Positions 7,533-14,745 of a stretch of 34,705 nt of DNA are shown here, in pieces; position 1 is the stretch's first letter; every line of letters begins with the position of its first letter. This DNA comes from JAGLTZ01 sp964637695 (GTDB taxonomy: Bacteria > Blakebacterota > Blakebacteria > Blakebacterales > Blakebacteraceae). The stretch is taken from the NCBI GenBank assembly GCA_964637695.1, contig CAZWVF010000027.1, positions 1 through 34,705 of the forward strand, given 5' to 3'. The notes beneath the pieces are model-generated. The model was not told where the DNA came from, made no database searches, and saw only the letters and a program-made list of their open reading frames with translations. The translations under genes and the position numbers were made by a program.

Positions 7533-8243
7533 ATGACACTGGACGACCGAATCAAATCCATACCTGGCCGGCTCAACTCCGTACTGGAGCGCATAGAAGC
7601 AGTCGCGACCGATAACGGCCGCGATCCTTCGTCGGTACAGGTAGTGGCGGTAACCAAGAGCTTTCCGGTTGAGATCGTCCGTGCCGGTCTCGAAGCAGGA
7701 TTGACGGATATTGGTGAGAACCGTATTCAGGAGGCCACCGGCAAGATTGATCAACTGGGCCGCGATTGTGCTGTCTGGCACCTGGTCGGACACCTTCAGA
7801 CCAACAAGGCGAGACAGGCAGTACGCTATTTCAATATAGTAGAAAGTGTAGATTCATTCAGAGTGGCGGAGGCTCTGAATCAGAGGGCTCAGGTTGAGAA
7901 TCTGTTGATGCAGGTACTGATTCAGGTGAATACTTCGGGAGAGGAGAGCAAGTTCGGTGTATCGGCCGGCGAACTCAAGCCACTGCTCGAAAAGGTCTCT
8001 GCTCTGGATAATATCATTGTGCAGGGTCTGATGACGATAGCACCATTCGATACCCGTGAAAGCGTTGTGCGTCCTGCTTTTGTCGGACTCCGTAAATTGC
8101 TTGAAGAAGCGGGAAGGTGGAATATTCCACGTATCGAGATGAAGCATCTCTCGATGGGTATGAGCAATGATTACAAGTGGGCCGTGGCCGAAGGTGCTAC
8201 AATGATCCGTCTCGGATCTGTCCTCTTCGGCCCGAGGGAGTGA
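7533..8243 (+). CDS. yggS: YggS/PLPBP family pyridoxal phosphate homeostasis protein
   Basis: This is a single-domain alanine-racemase-fold protein that binds pyridoxal 5-phosphate and buffers its level; no enzymatic reaction is established for the family. The PLP lysine is K42 in VVAVTKSFP, followed by GENRIQEA, the WHLVGHLQTNKARQAV segment, VLIQVNTSGEESKFG, and the C-terminal LSMGMSNDYKWAVAEGATMIRLGSVLFG. All of these are family hallmarks, and the 236-residue length is normal. I prefer the ATG at 7533 over the TTG four codons upstream; neither has a strong ribosome-binding site. It heads the yggS-yggT-divIVA group, the same order as ylmE-ylmG-divIVA in Gram-positive bacteria. SepF (ylmF) and ylmH are absent here. 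Confidence 0.95.
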   Translation: MTLDDRIKSIPGRLNSVLERIEAVATDNGRDPSSVQVVAVTKSFPVEIVRAGLEAGLTDIGENRIQEATGKIDQLGRDCAVWHLVGHLQTNKARQAVRYFNIVESVDSFRVAEALNQRAQVENLLMQVLIQVNTSGEESKFGVSAGELKPLLEKVSALDNIIVQGLMTIAPFDTRESVVRPAFVGLRKLLEEAGRWNIPRIEMKHLSMGMSNDYKWAVAEGATMIRLGSVLFGPRE

Positions 8244-8247
8244 CATT

Positions 8248-8553
8248 TTGATAATAGTCAGCAATTTTCTTATAGCCCTGGGTCAGTTGTTGAAAACGGT
8301 GGCGGGGCTCTACATGATCGTGGTGATTGCCTCAGCCGTCATCACCTGGTTCCCCGTTCAACCGTGGCACCCGGCCGTAAGGATGCTGCGCGGCCTGACA
8401 GAGCCGGTTTACGAGAAGATCAGGAAGTACCTGCCGGGTGCCTTGTGGAACGCGGGAATCGACTTTACTCCCGTGATAGTCCTGCTGGCGCTCTACTTTC
8501 TGAGTACAGCCATTTTCCAGAGCCTTGTAGATGTGGGCGTGGGCATCCGTTAA
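8248..8553 (+). CDS. yggT: YggT family integral membrane protein
   Basis: This 101-residue protein has two hydrophobic segments (about 5-32 and 74-97) separated by the conserved W-x-P, RGLTEPVYEKIRKYLP region typical of YggT/YlmG. Family members influence membrane and division-related processes, but the molecular function is not settled. The start is TTG at 8248 with GGGAG about 8 bases ahead, and the gap to yggS is only 4 bp. Placement between yggS and divIVA matches the family's usual neighbourhood and supports the call. Confidence 0.9.
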   Translation: MIIVSNFLIALGQLLKTVAGLYMIVVIASAVITWFPVQPWHPAVRMLRGLTEPVYEKIRKYLPGALWNAGIDFTPVIVLLALYFLSTAIFQSLVDVGVGIR

Positions 8554-8592
8554 GATCACTCAACCGATGCTCCCTTAAAGGAGGACCCCACA

Positions 8593-9474
8593 GTGCGCAT
8601 AACTCCAATCGACATTCGCAAGCAGGAGTTCCGCAAGAGCATGCGGGGCTACGATCAGGATGAAGTGGATACCTTCCTATCCATGATCGCCGATGAAATG
8701 GAAGAGCTTATCGGCTCCTCTCAGCATGCAAGGGGGGAGGTTTCATCCCTTAATGAACGGCTCGCCGAATACAGGCAGATGGAAGAGACCATGCGGGAAA
8801 CTCTTATTACGGTCCAGAAGGCCGCCGATGAGAAAAGGGAGATCGCCCGCAAGGAAGCGGAAATGATTCTGAAAGAAGCCGAGATGAGAGCCGGCAGCTG
8901 GATTGAGGAAGCTCACAGATCCATCCGGGACATCAAGAAGGAACTGGCTAAACTGAGAGGAATGCGCGACTCGTACGTTACCCGCCTGAGAATGCTTGTG
9001 CAGGCGCAGATGGACATGTTGAAACTGGCGGAGATTGAGGAGGAGATGCCCGATGAGACTCTCGATCTCTTCGAGGAGAAGCTTGAGGAGCTGACAATGC
9101 GGGCCCGGGAAAGGGTTGCACAGGCCGGTGAGGAACTGCCGGAAGAATCCGATCTGGTTGAGGTCAGGGTTGAGGAGCCGGCAGTCGGGGAAGAGGAAGT
9201 GGAGGAGGGATCACCGGATGAAATATCTGAGGAGGTTGCGGTCGTAACGGACGACTTCCGGCTTGTCGATGAACCTGAGGGTGATGCGATTGAAAGCCCG
9301 GTGGAGGAGGACCGCGAAGAGAATGACGATGACGAAGAGGATGACGAGGAAGATGACGATGAAGATGATGAGAAGGATATGGATGATAACGACGAGGTTG
9401 AGATAGATGATGACGAGGAATGGGTCTGGGGAGATTCCGAGAACCAGGAGGAGGAGAAAGAAGGAGAACTGTAG
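8593..9474 (+). CDS. DivIVA domain protein with long acidic C-terminal tail
   Basis: DivIVA-type proteins bind curved membranes and position division or growth machinery. The N-terminal membrane-binding motif is clear: ITPIDIRKQEFRKSMRGYDQDEVDTFLS (about 3-30, quoted as two family blocks, DIRKQEFRKSMRGYD and EVDTFL). A long coiled coil follows to about 190. Residues from about 200 are acidic, and about 240-290 are almost only Asp and Glu, ending near a single VWGD patch. The tail is much longer and more acidic than in typical homologues and is probably disordered. GTG start at 8593 with a strong AAAGGAGG site. DivIVA is best known from Gram-positive bacteria, but homologues exist in diderms, so the gene is not by itself evidence for a monoderm. 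Confidence 0.9.
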   Translation: MRITPIDIRKQEFRKSMRGYDQDEVDTFLSMIADEMEELIGSSQHARGEVSSLNERLAEYRQMEETMRETLITVQKAADEKREIARKEAEMILKEAEMRAGSWIEEAHRSIRDIKKELAKLRGMRDSYVTRLRMLVQAQMDMLKLAEIEEEMPDETLDLFEEKLEELTMRARERVAQAGEELPEESDLVEVRVEEPAVGEEEVEEGSPDEISEEVAVVTDDFRLVDEPEGDAIESPVEEDREENDDDEEDDEEDDDEDDEKDMDDNDEVEIDDDEEWVWGDSENQEEEKEGEL

Positions 9475-9501
9475 GGATTGGAAGAAGAAGGGTAGAAGGG
9501 T

Positions 9502-10290
9502 GTGACAAACGAAGGGCTCTTCGAACACATAGAGGAAGCATCTGCTCTCCTGCTCAAATTGACAGGTGCTGAACCGGAAGTCGGGATAATTACCGGCGCC
9601 CGCCTGGAAGATCTGATCAATGCAATAGAAATAACCGCCACCATCTCCTGCGATGAGGTCCCTCATTTTCCCGAAAGCAGGAAACATGTTGAAGGCTGTG
9701 GTCTGCACTTCGGGAACCTGAAAGGGAAGCAGGTCGTGGCTGTCGGGAAACAGCTCGACCCCGATCGCGATCATTCAATGGAAAACCTGGTGTTCCCTGT
9801 CCGTCTCATGAAGGGAATGGGTGTCGGCATTCTGATTATCTGCGACTTCGTCAGAAGTCTCGAACCGGCCTTGAAGCCGGGCTCCATCGTAATCCTCGAG
9901 GATCATATCAACCTGCAGTGGGATAATCCCCTGCTCGGTCCGAATGATGAGAGGATCGGGCCCAGGTTTCCCGATATGTCGGCTGTCTACAGCAGACGTT
10001 TGAAAGAGCTTGCACTTAACCTCGCAGATGAAGAACGTATTCCACTTCGTGATGGAGTATATGCTGCCGTTGTGGATTTAAATCTGGTAACAGAGGCAGA
10101 ATTGGATTTCATTCGCAGTGTGGGTGCTCACGTTGCCGGTGATGGTGTTGTGCAGGAGGTGATAGCGGCAGTACACCAGGGGATGGAAGTCATGGCGTTG
10201 TCTGTTGTCATGGATGATCATATAACTGGGCTCGACAGGGCCGTGACCGACATCCGATCTTTACTGTCGAGGGTGATCGAAAAACTATAG
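9502..10290 (+). CDS. Purine nucleoside phosphorylase homologue, catalytic motifs lost (probable pseudoenzyme)
   Basis: The 262 residues align over the whole length of the PNP (PunA/DeoD2) family. Structural blocks are kept: PHFPES (54-59), FPVRLMK (98-104), DHINL (134-138), NPLLGPNDERIGPRFPDMS (142-160) and GVY (175-177). Nearly every active-site motif is replaced. LGSG becomes TGAR (31-34), the phosphate-site GH becomes GC (C66), GRFHYYEG becomes GKQLDPDR (82-89), TNAAGG becomes CDFVRS, the base-binding Glu of GPSYET becomes V186, the ribose-contact Met becomes D214, and the catalytic Asn becomes D228. The frame is intact, so the protein is probably made and selected for a non-phosphorolytic role. 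GTG start. It lies between divIVA and ileS; an intact PNP is at 23688. A divergent enzyme with another chemistry is the alternative. Confidence 0.82.
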   Translation: MTNEGLFEHIEEASALLLKLTGAEPEVGIITGARLEDLINAIEITATISCDEVPHFPESRKHVEGCGLHFGNLKGKQVVAVGKQLDPDRDHSMENLVFPVRLMKGMGVGILIICDFVRSLEPALKPGSIVILEDHINLQWDNPLLGPNDERIGPRFPDMSAVYSRRLKELALNLADEERIPLRDGVYAAVVDLNLVTEAELDFIRSVGAHVAGDGVVQEVIAAVHQGMEVMALSVVMDDHITGLDRAVTDIRSLLSRVIEKL

Positions 10291-10293
10291 CAA

Positions 10294-10363
10294 GGTGCAC
10301 CGCTCCGTAATTACGGTGATGTATCGGCGCTTGAATGCCGGCGTAATTACTGAACGGTGTACT
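10294..10363. repeat. Palindromic element upstream of ileS
   Basis: The 22-base arms at 10294-10315 and 10342-10363 are inverted repeats (18 of 22 pairs). Each contains CGTAATTAC, and a nested CGGC/GCCG stem lies between them. No T-run follows, so it is not a standard terminator. A shorter relative overlaps the ileS stop at 13756-13789. It fills most of the 107 bases between the PNP-like gene and ileS. Confidence 0.7.
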
Positions 10364-10397
10364 AAGTTCCCTTGCAGACTGTGAATATGAAAAAGTG

Positions 10398-13300
10398 ATG
10401 AGCGAGACAGATAAACAGAATAAGTGCCCTTTCCATCCTGTTGAGGAAGTGAATCACTCCCCCTCCAGGGAGGAGAAGATCCTTCAGTGGTGGAGGGAGA
10501 ACGAAATATTCCGGAAAACGATCGATATCCGGGAAGGCGCTCCGGATTATGTCTTTTATGAAGGCCCGCCTACGGCCAACGGCCTGCCCGGAGTTCACCA
10601 TGTGCAGAGCCGCACCTACAAGGATCTGGTCTGCCGGCTCAAGACCATGGAAGGTTACCGGGTCATCAGGAAGGCTGGTTGGGACACACACGGCCTCCCT
10701 GTCGAGATAGAAGTCGAAAAGCAGCTGGGGCTGAAGCACAAGGCAGAGATAGAGGAATACGGTATCGCGGAATTCAACGAGAAGTGCCGAACTTCTGTTC
10801 AGGAATACGAAGAGGACTGGCGGAAGTTGACCGAGAGGATCGCATTCTGGCTCGATCTGGACGATCCCTTTTTCACTTTCAAACCGGAATATGTGGAAAG
10901 TGTCTGGTGGATCCTCTCACGCTTCTTCAAGAAGGACCTGATCTATCAGGGGTACAGGATCCTCCCGTACTGTCCACGCTGCGGAACACCACTCTCCAGT
11001 CACGAGGTCTCACTCGGTTACGAATCGACCGAAGATCCTTCGATCTATGTTCGTTTCCCGGTCAAAGAACCAGGTCCCGCCTCAGGCACTCTGGCCGATC
11101 TGTCGGAGGGTATGCAGCGGAGTCTGCTGGTATGGACCACAACGCCCTGGACCATGCTCAGCAATACCTTCACGGTTGCCCATGCCGATCTGACCTACGT
11201 TGAGATCGAAGTCGACAGATCAAGACCATTCCTGACCCGCACCCTCGATGGTCTGTACGGGGAGGGATATAGCGATGGAGTGCGTGATGCTGTCGATGCC
11301 CCTGAGGGGAGGGAGCGCCTGATACTGGCCCTGAACAGGGCTCTGGTCATATTCGGCAGGAAGGAAGAGTCGGGCTCCTGGAAGGAGGGTGTGGAAGAGG
11401 TGACCCGATTCAAGGGAGCGGAACTCGTCGGTCTGAAATATCAGCGGCCCTTCACTTTCATGGAGATGGATGAGAGCATCACCAACCGGGTTGTGGCCGG
11501 CGAATATGTTACCGATGAGGATGGAACCGGCCTCGTGCACTCTTCGCCGGCCTACGGTGAGGATGACTACAATACCGGTCAGAGGGAGGGGATGCCGATA
11601 ATCGAGACGGTTGACAACGAAGGGAATTTCAAGGAGGAGATCACACCATGGGCCGGAGTCTTTGTAAAGAAGGCCGACCCCGGGATAATCAGAGACCTGG
11701 CTGAGAGAGGTCTGCTCTTCGGTGCTGAAGTGGATACCCACACTTACCCGTTCTGCTGGAGATGTGAATCACCTCTGCTCTATATGGCACAGCCCTCCTG
11801 GTACATCAGAACCACCGCTTTCAAGGAGCAGCTCCTGTCTGCCAACCGGAGCATCAACTGGATCCCGCCTGAAATCGGGGCGGGAAGGATGGGTGAGTGG
11901 CTGGAGAACAACCAGGACTGGGCTCTCTCCCGGAACCGTTACTGGGGTACTCCTCTGCCGATATGGAAATGTGACAATATCGACTGTGAACGGCTGGAAT
12001 GCATGGCTTCCATCGAAGAGCTGAGGGAACACGCCGATCAGGACGTGCCGAAAGATTTTGATCCGCACAAGCCGTTTGTGGATCTCTTTACGTGGAACTG
12101 TTCCTCCTGCGGCAGCGGCACGATGCGCCGTACTCCGGAAGTAATCGACGTATGGTTCGATTCTGGTGCGATGCCCTTTGCCCAGTGGCATTATCCATTC
12201 GAAAACCGGGAGGTATTTCACAACCAGTTCCCTGCCGACTTCATCAGTGAAGGAGTCGATCAGACACGCGGCTGGTTCTACAGTCTTCTGGTTATCTCGG
12301 CATTCCTGACCGATCGCCCACCCTACAGGCACTGCCTGGTGACAGAAATGGTTCTCGACAGAGAGGGCCAGAAGATGTCGAAGAGCAAAGGTAACGCCGT
12401 GGACCCGTGGAAAGTGATCGACCGGTGGGGTGTGGATCCTCTGCGATGGTACCTGATCTCGAACAGTCCACCGTGGGCGCCGACGAAATTCGATAATGAT
12501 GGAGTGGCCGAAGTGAGCCGGAAGTTTTTCGGAACCCTCCACAATACGCACTCCTTTTTTGTCCTCTATGCGGGTGTAGATGGTTTTGACCCCGACAATC
12601 ATGAACGGGTTGCAAAGGAGGACCTGCCGCTTCTCGATCGCTGGATCCTCTCCCGTCTGCACCGTACGACCAGGGATGTGCGAAAACATCTTGGGGGATT
12701 CGAAGTAACCCGTGCGGCCAGGGCCATCCAGCATTTCGTGATCGAGGATCTATCCAACTGGTATATCCGTCGGTCGCGGCGACGTTTCTGGAAAGGTGAA
12801 CCGGGTATAGATAAGAGTGCAGCTTATCAGACCCTGCATGAGATCCTGGTGACGTGCGCCGGTCTGCTCGCTCCATTTGTTCCCTTCACCAGCGAGGAGA
12901 TATGGCGCAACCTGCAGGCGTGGAGAGAGAATGCCGCTGAAAGCGTGCATCTGAGTGAATATCCTGCCGGCGATTCCAGCCAGGTTGATGAAGATCTGGA
13001 AAGGTCGATGGAATTCGTGCGTCAGGTGGTTGCTCTGGGCCGTGCTGCCAGGAACAGGGCAGGACTCAAAGTTCGTCAGCCCCTCAGAGTGATGAAGGTC
13101 GTGGCGCCGCAGAAGTGGCAGCAGGACTCGCTGTCCCGTCTCGACTCTCTCATACTGGAAGAGATGAATGTGAAAGGCGTTGAGGCGGTTGGTTCGGTCT
13201 CCGACTTCATGGGGCTGGTCGCCCGGCCGAACTTTTCGAACCTCGGCCCCAGATTCGGGAAAGAAGTCAACAGCGTTGCCGAAGCAATCCACGGGATGGA

Positions 13301-13757
13301 TAAGGAGCAGCTCGACCTGATCACATCCGGACAGCATGTGACAGTTCAGGTGGATGGCAAACCTGTCGAAATAGAGCCGGGTGATCTGACCGTGGAAGAT
13401 TCCGAACTGGAGAACATGGTCGTTGAACGGGAAGGAGAACTGGCGGCAGGTGTGGATACCGAACTGGATCAGGCCCTGATCGAGGAGGGACTGGCAAGAG
13501 AGTTCACTACCCGGATGCAGGGACTGAGGCGTAATGTAGGTTACGCTGTAACAGATCGCATTGAAATCGGTTATGTGGCTTCAGCAGTTCTGGAATCGGC
13601 TATTGAGGCTCACAGGGACTATGTAGCCGAGGAAGCGCTGGCTCTCCTTCTGCAGAAGGGACTGCTGGAGAGGGCGGATAAACAGGAGGAATGGCAAGTC
13701 GACGGAGAATCTGTTACCATAACTGTCGCAAAGATCCGTGAGGGAACCGAAGGTTAG
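10398..13757 (+). CDS. ileS: Isoleucyl-tRNA synthetase, type 2-like
   Basis: IleRS charges tRNA-Ile in the cytosol. The class I HIGH-like motif reads GPPTANGLPGVHHV near residues 57-70. KMSKSKGN lies near 660. The editing domain carries TTTPWTMLSNT, and a C-P-R-C zinc site is seen near 191 with further Cys pairs near 530-580. About 1,119 residues and the C-terminal domain after the anticodon-binding helices (LARPNFSNLG-type DUF5915 region with LVARPNFSNLGPRFG) fit the eukaryote-like type 2 IleRS, a class that is often insensitive to mupirocin in other organisms. I prefer ATG at 10398 to the GTG just before it. The ribosome-binding site is weak. The leader contains a palindrome; the stop codon TAG lies inside a related palindrome. 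Confidence 0.96.
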   Translation: MSETDKQNKCPFHPVEEVNHSPSREEKILQWWRENEIFRKTIDIREGAPDYVFYEGPPTANGLPGVHHVQSRTYKDLVCRLKTMEGYRVIRKAGWDTHGLPVEIEVEKQLGLKHKAEIEEYGIAEFNEKCRTSVQEYEEDWRKLTERIAFWLDLDDPFFTFKPEYVESVWWILSRFFKKDLIYQGYRILPYCPRCGTPLSSHEVSLGYESTEDPSIYVRFPVKEPGPASGTLADLSEGMQRSLLVWTTTPWTMLSNTFTVAHADLTYVEIEVDRSRPFLTRTLDGLYGEGYSDGVRDAVDAPEGRERLILALNRALVIFGRKEESGSWKEGVEEVTRFKGAELVGLKYQRPFTFMEMDESITNRVVAGEYVTDEDGTGLVHSSPAYGEDDYNTGQREGMPIIETVDNEGNFKEEITPWAGVFVKKADPGIIRDLAERGLLFGAEVDTHTYPFCWRCESPLLYMAQPSWYIRTTAFKEQLLSANRSINWIPPEIGAGRMGEWLENNQDWALSRNRYWGTPLPIWKCDNIDCERLECMASIEELREHADQDVPKDFDPHKPFVDLFTWNCSSCGSGTMRRTPEVIDVWFDSGAMPFAQWHYPFENREVFHNQFPADFISEGVDQTRGWFYSLLVISAFLTDRPPYRHCLVTEMVLDREGQKMSKSKGNAVDPWKVIDRWGVDPLRWYLISNSPPWAPTKFDNDGVAEVSRKFFGTLHNTHSFFVLYAGVDGFDPDNHERVAKEDLPLLDRWILSRLHRTTRDVRKHLGGFEVTRAARAIQHFVIEDLSNWYIRRSRRRFWKGEPGIDKSAAYQTLHEILVTCAGLLAPFVPFTSEEIWRNLQAWRENAAESVHLSEYPAGDSSQVDEDLERSMEFVRQVVALGRAARNRAGLKVRQPLRVMKVVAPQKWQQDSLSRLDSLILEEMNVKGVEAVGSVSDFMGLVARPNFSNLGPRFGKEVNSVAEAIHGMDKEQLDLITSGQHVTVQVDGKPVEIEPGDLTVEDSELENMVVEREGELAAGVDTELDQALIEEGLAREFTTRMQGLRRNVGYAVTDRIEIGYVASAVLESAIEAHRDYVAEEALALLLQKGLLERADKQEEWQVDGESVTITVAKIREGTEG

Positions 13758-13789
13758 TGCACCGTTCCGTAATTACGTAACGGGGCACT
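13756..13789. repeat. Palindrome overlapping the ileS stop codon
   Basis: This 34-bp inverted repeat has 15 of 17 pairs and is centred on CGTAATTACG, the same core and left arm (GTGCACCG-TCCGTAA) as the element at 10294-10363. Its first two bases are the end of the ileS TAG. As RNA it would form a hairpin; the absence of a T-run argues against a classical terminator. Confidence 0.7.
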
Positions 13790-13864
13790 TGGCATGGCTT
13801 CTCAAGGAAATGCAGGCGGGTGGAATGTGATTATCGGAGTGGGGGCCGGAAGGAGTCGATAGAG

Positions 13865-14266
13865 ATGGCGCAAGGCCTGTCCAAATCGAAGATCAACAAG
13901 TACAGGAAGCTGCTCGAGAAGAAGAAGAAAGCTCTGCTCAAGGAGCTCGATTATCTGGAGGGGAGCAGTATGAAGTCCACCATCACAGAATCCACCGGAG
14001 ATATTTCATCATATTCATTTCACATGGCCGACCAGGGAACCGATGCAATGGAGAGGGAGAAGGCATTTCTCTTCGCCTCACGTGAAGGAAGGTTCCTCTA
14101 TCATCTGAACCAGGCCCTCGCGCGGATCGAAAAGGGCGATTACGGCAAATGTGAAGATTGCGGGGAGCTGATATCGGAGGACCGGCTCTCTGCGGTGCCT
14201 CATGCCCGTCTCTGCATTGCCTGCAAGACGCACGATGATGATAGAAAGTCGGCTGCAAAAACATGA
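13865..14266 (+). CDS. DksA/TraR family C4 zinc-finger protein
   Basis: This 133-residue protein has an N-terminal basic coiled-coil region (KYRKLLEKKKKALLKELDYLEG). The C-terminal zinc finger has C96 and C99 followed by C117 and C120 (CEDCGEL through LCIACK), characteristic of DksA/TraR proteins. These proteins reach into the secondary channel of RNA polymerase and, in the best known cases, work with ppGpp. The GDYGKCEDCG block matches the family closely. I chose ATG at 13865 because AGGAG lies 10 bases upstream; the frame stays open to 13820 without a better site. It overlaps lspA by 4 bp. The same neighbour (YteA/DksA-like next to lspA) is seen in other bacteria. Confidence 0.9.
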   Translation: MAQGLSKSKINKYRKLLEKKKKALLKELDYLEGSSMKSTITESTGDISSYSFHMADQGTDAMEREKAFLFASREGRFLYHLNQALARIEKGDYGKCEDCGELISEDRLSAVPHARLCIACKTHDDDRKSAAKT

Positions 14267-14745
14267 TATGGGCTTTCGGTCTGTCGGCCTGTATCGTGGT
14301 TCTCGACCAGGCAACCAAAGCGCTTGTTGCCGCAACGATGGTCCAGAACCAGAGTATTGCAATTGCAGGTTACCTGCTCAGGATCACCTATATCCGTAAC
14401 CCCTCTGCAGCTTTCGGTCTCGATCTTGGATCTATCAGCTTCTATATAATTGTCGGCGTAACAGCCTCCATTGTCGTCAGTTATTACATCATCAGACTGC
14501 CCAGGCGGGATCACTGGCCCAGGATAGCTCTGGCGATGATCCTTGCCGGTGCATTGGGCAATCTGATAGATCGTTTGCGCTTCGGGGAGGTAGTCGATTT
14601 CATCCAGGTGGGGCTTTCCTCCAGGCTCGTATGGCCCATTTTCAATGTTGCCGATATGGGGGTGTCAGTCGGTGTTTTTCTTCTGATGCTCTTCTTCCTG
14701 GTTGTTGGTGAGGAGGAGATTGAAGATGGCGGAATCGCTGCCTGA
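14263..14745 (+). CDS. lspA: Lipoprotein signal peptidase (signal peptidase II)
   Basis: LspA cleaves signal peptides of prolipoproteins in the inner membrane after diacylglyceryl transfer. The 160 residues contain four hydrophobic segments, DQATK at 15-19, YIRNPSAAFG (43-52) and the two aspartyl protease blocks: GNLIDR with D103 and FNVAD with D131. These are the expected catalytic pair. The start ATG overlaps the DksA-like stop by 4 bp, and its own end overlaps the rluD start by 20 bp. A probable substrate in the window is the lipobox protein at 15834-17102. Confidence 0.95.
   Translation: MIWAFGLSACIVVLDQATKALVAATMVQNQSIAIAGYLLRITYIRNPSAAFGLDLGSISFYIIVGVTASIVVSYYIIRLPRRDHWPRIALAMILAGALGNLIDRLRFGEVVDFIQVGLSSRLVWPIFNVADMGVSVGVFLLMLFFLVVGEEEIEDGGIAA

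Noticed and set aside
7237..7536. A 99-codon plus-strand open frame between the HEAT operon and yggS
   Set aside because: It overlies two palindromic repeats, is dominated by Arg, Cys, His and Pro, has no ribosome-binding site and resembles no protein family.
8913..9644. A 243-codon minus-strand frame opposite divIVA
   Set aside because: It is almost only Ser and simple residues because it is the complement of the Asp/Glu-coding tail; no ribosome-binding site or domain supports it.
10291..10394. A T-box riboswitch upstream of ileS, suggested by AAGGTGCACCGCTC resembling the T-box sequence
   Set aside because: The leader is only about 100 bases and has no recognisable specifier stem, and the same sequence recurs at the ileS stop codon, so it is better explained as a repeat element.
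11769..12734. A 321-codon minus-strand frame inside ileS
   Set aside because: It lies fully within the unmistakable ileS coding sequence and shows no domain of its own.
13756..13789. A rho-independent terminator after ileS
   Set aside because: The hairpin is strong but has no T-run after it, and a related hairpin lies before ileS.
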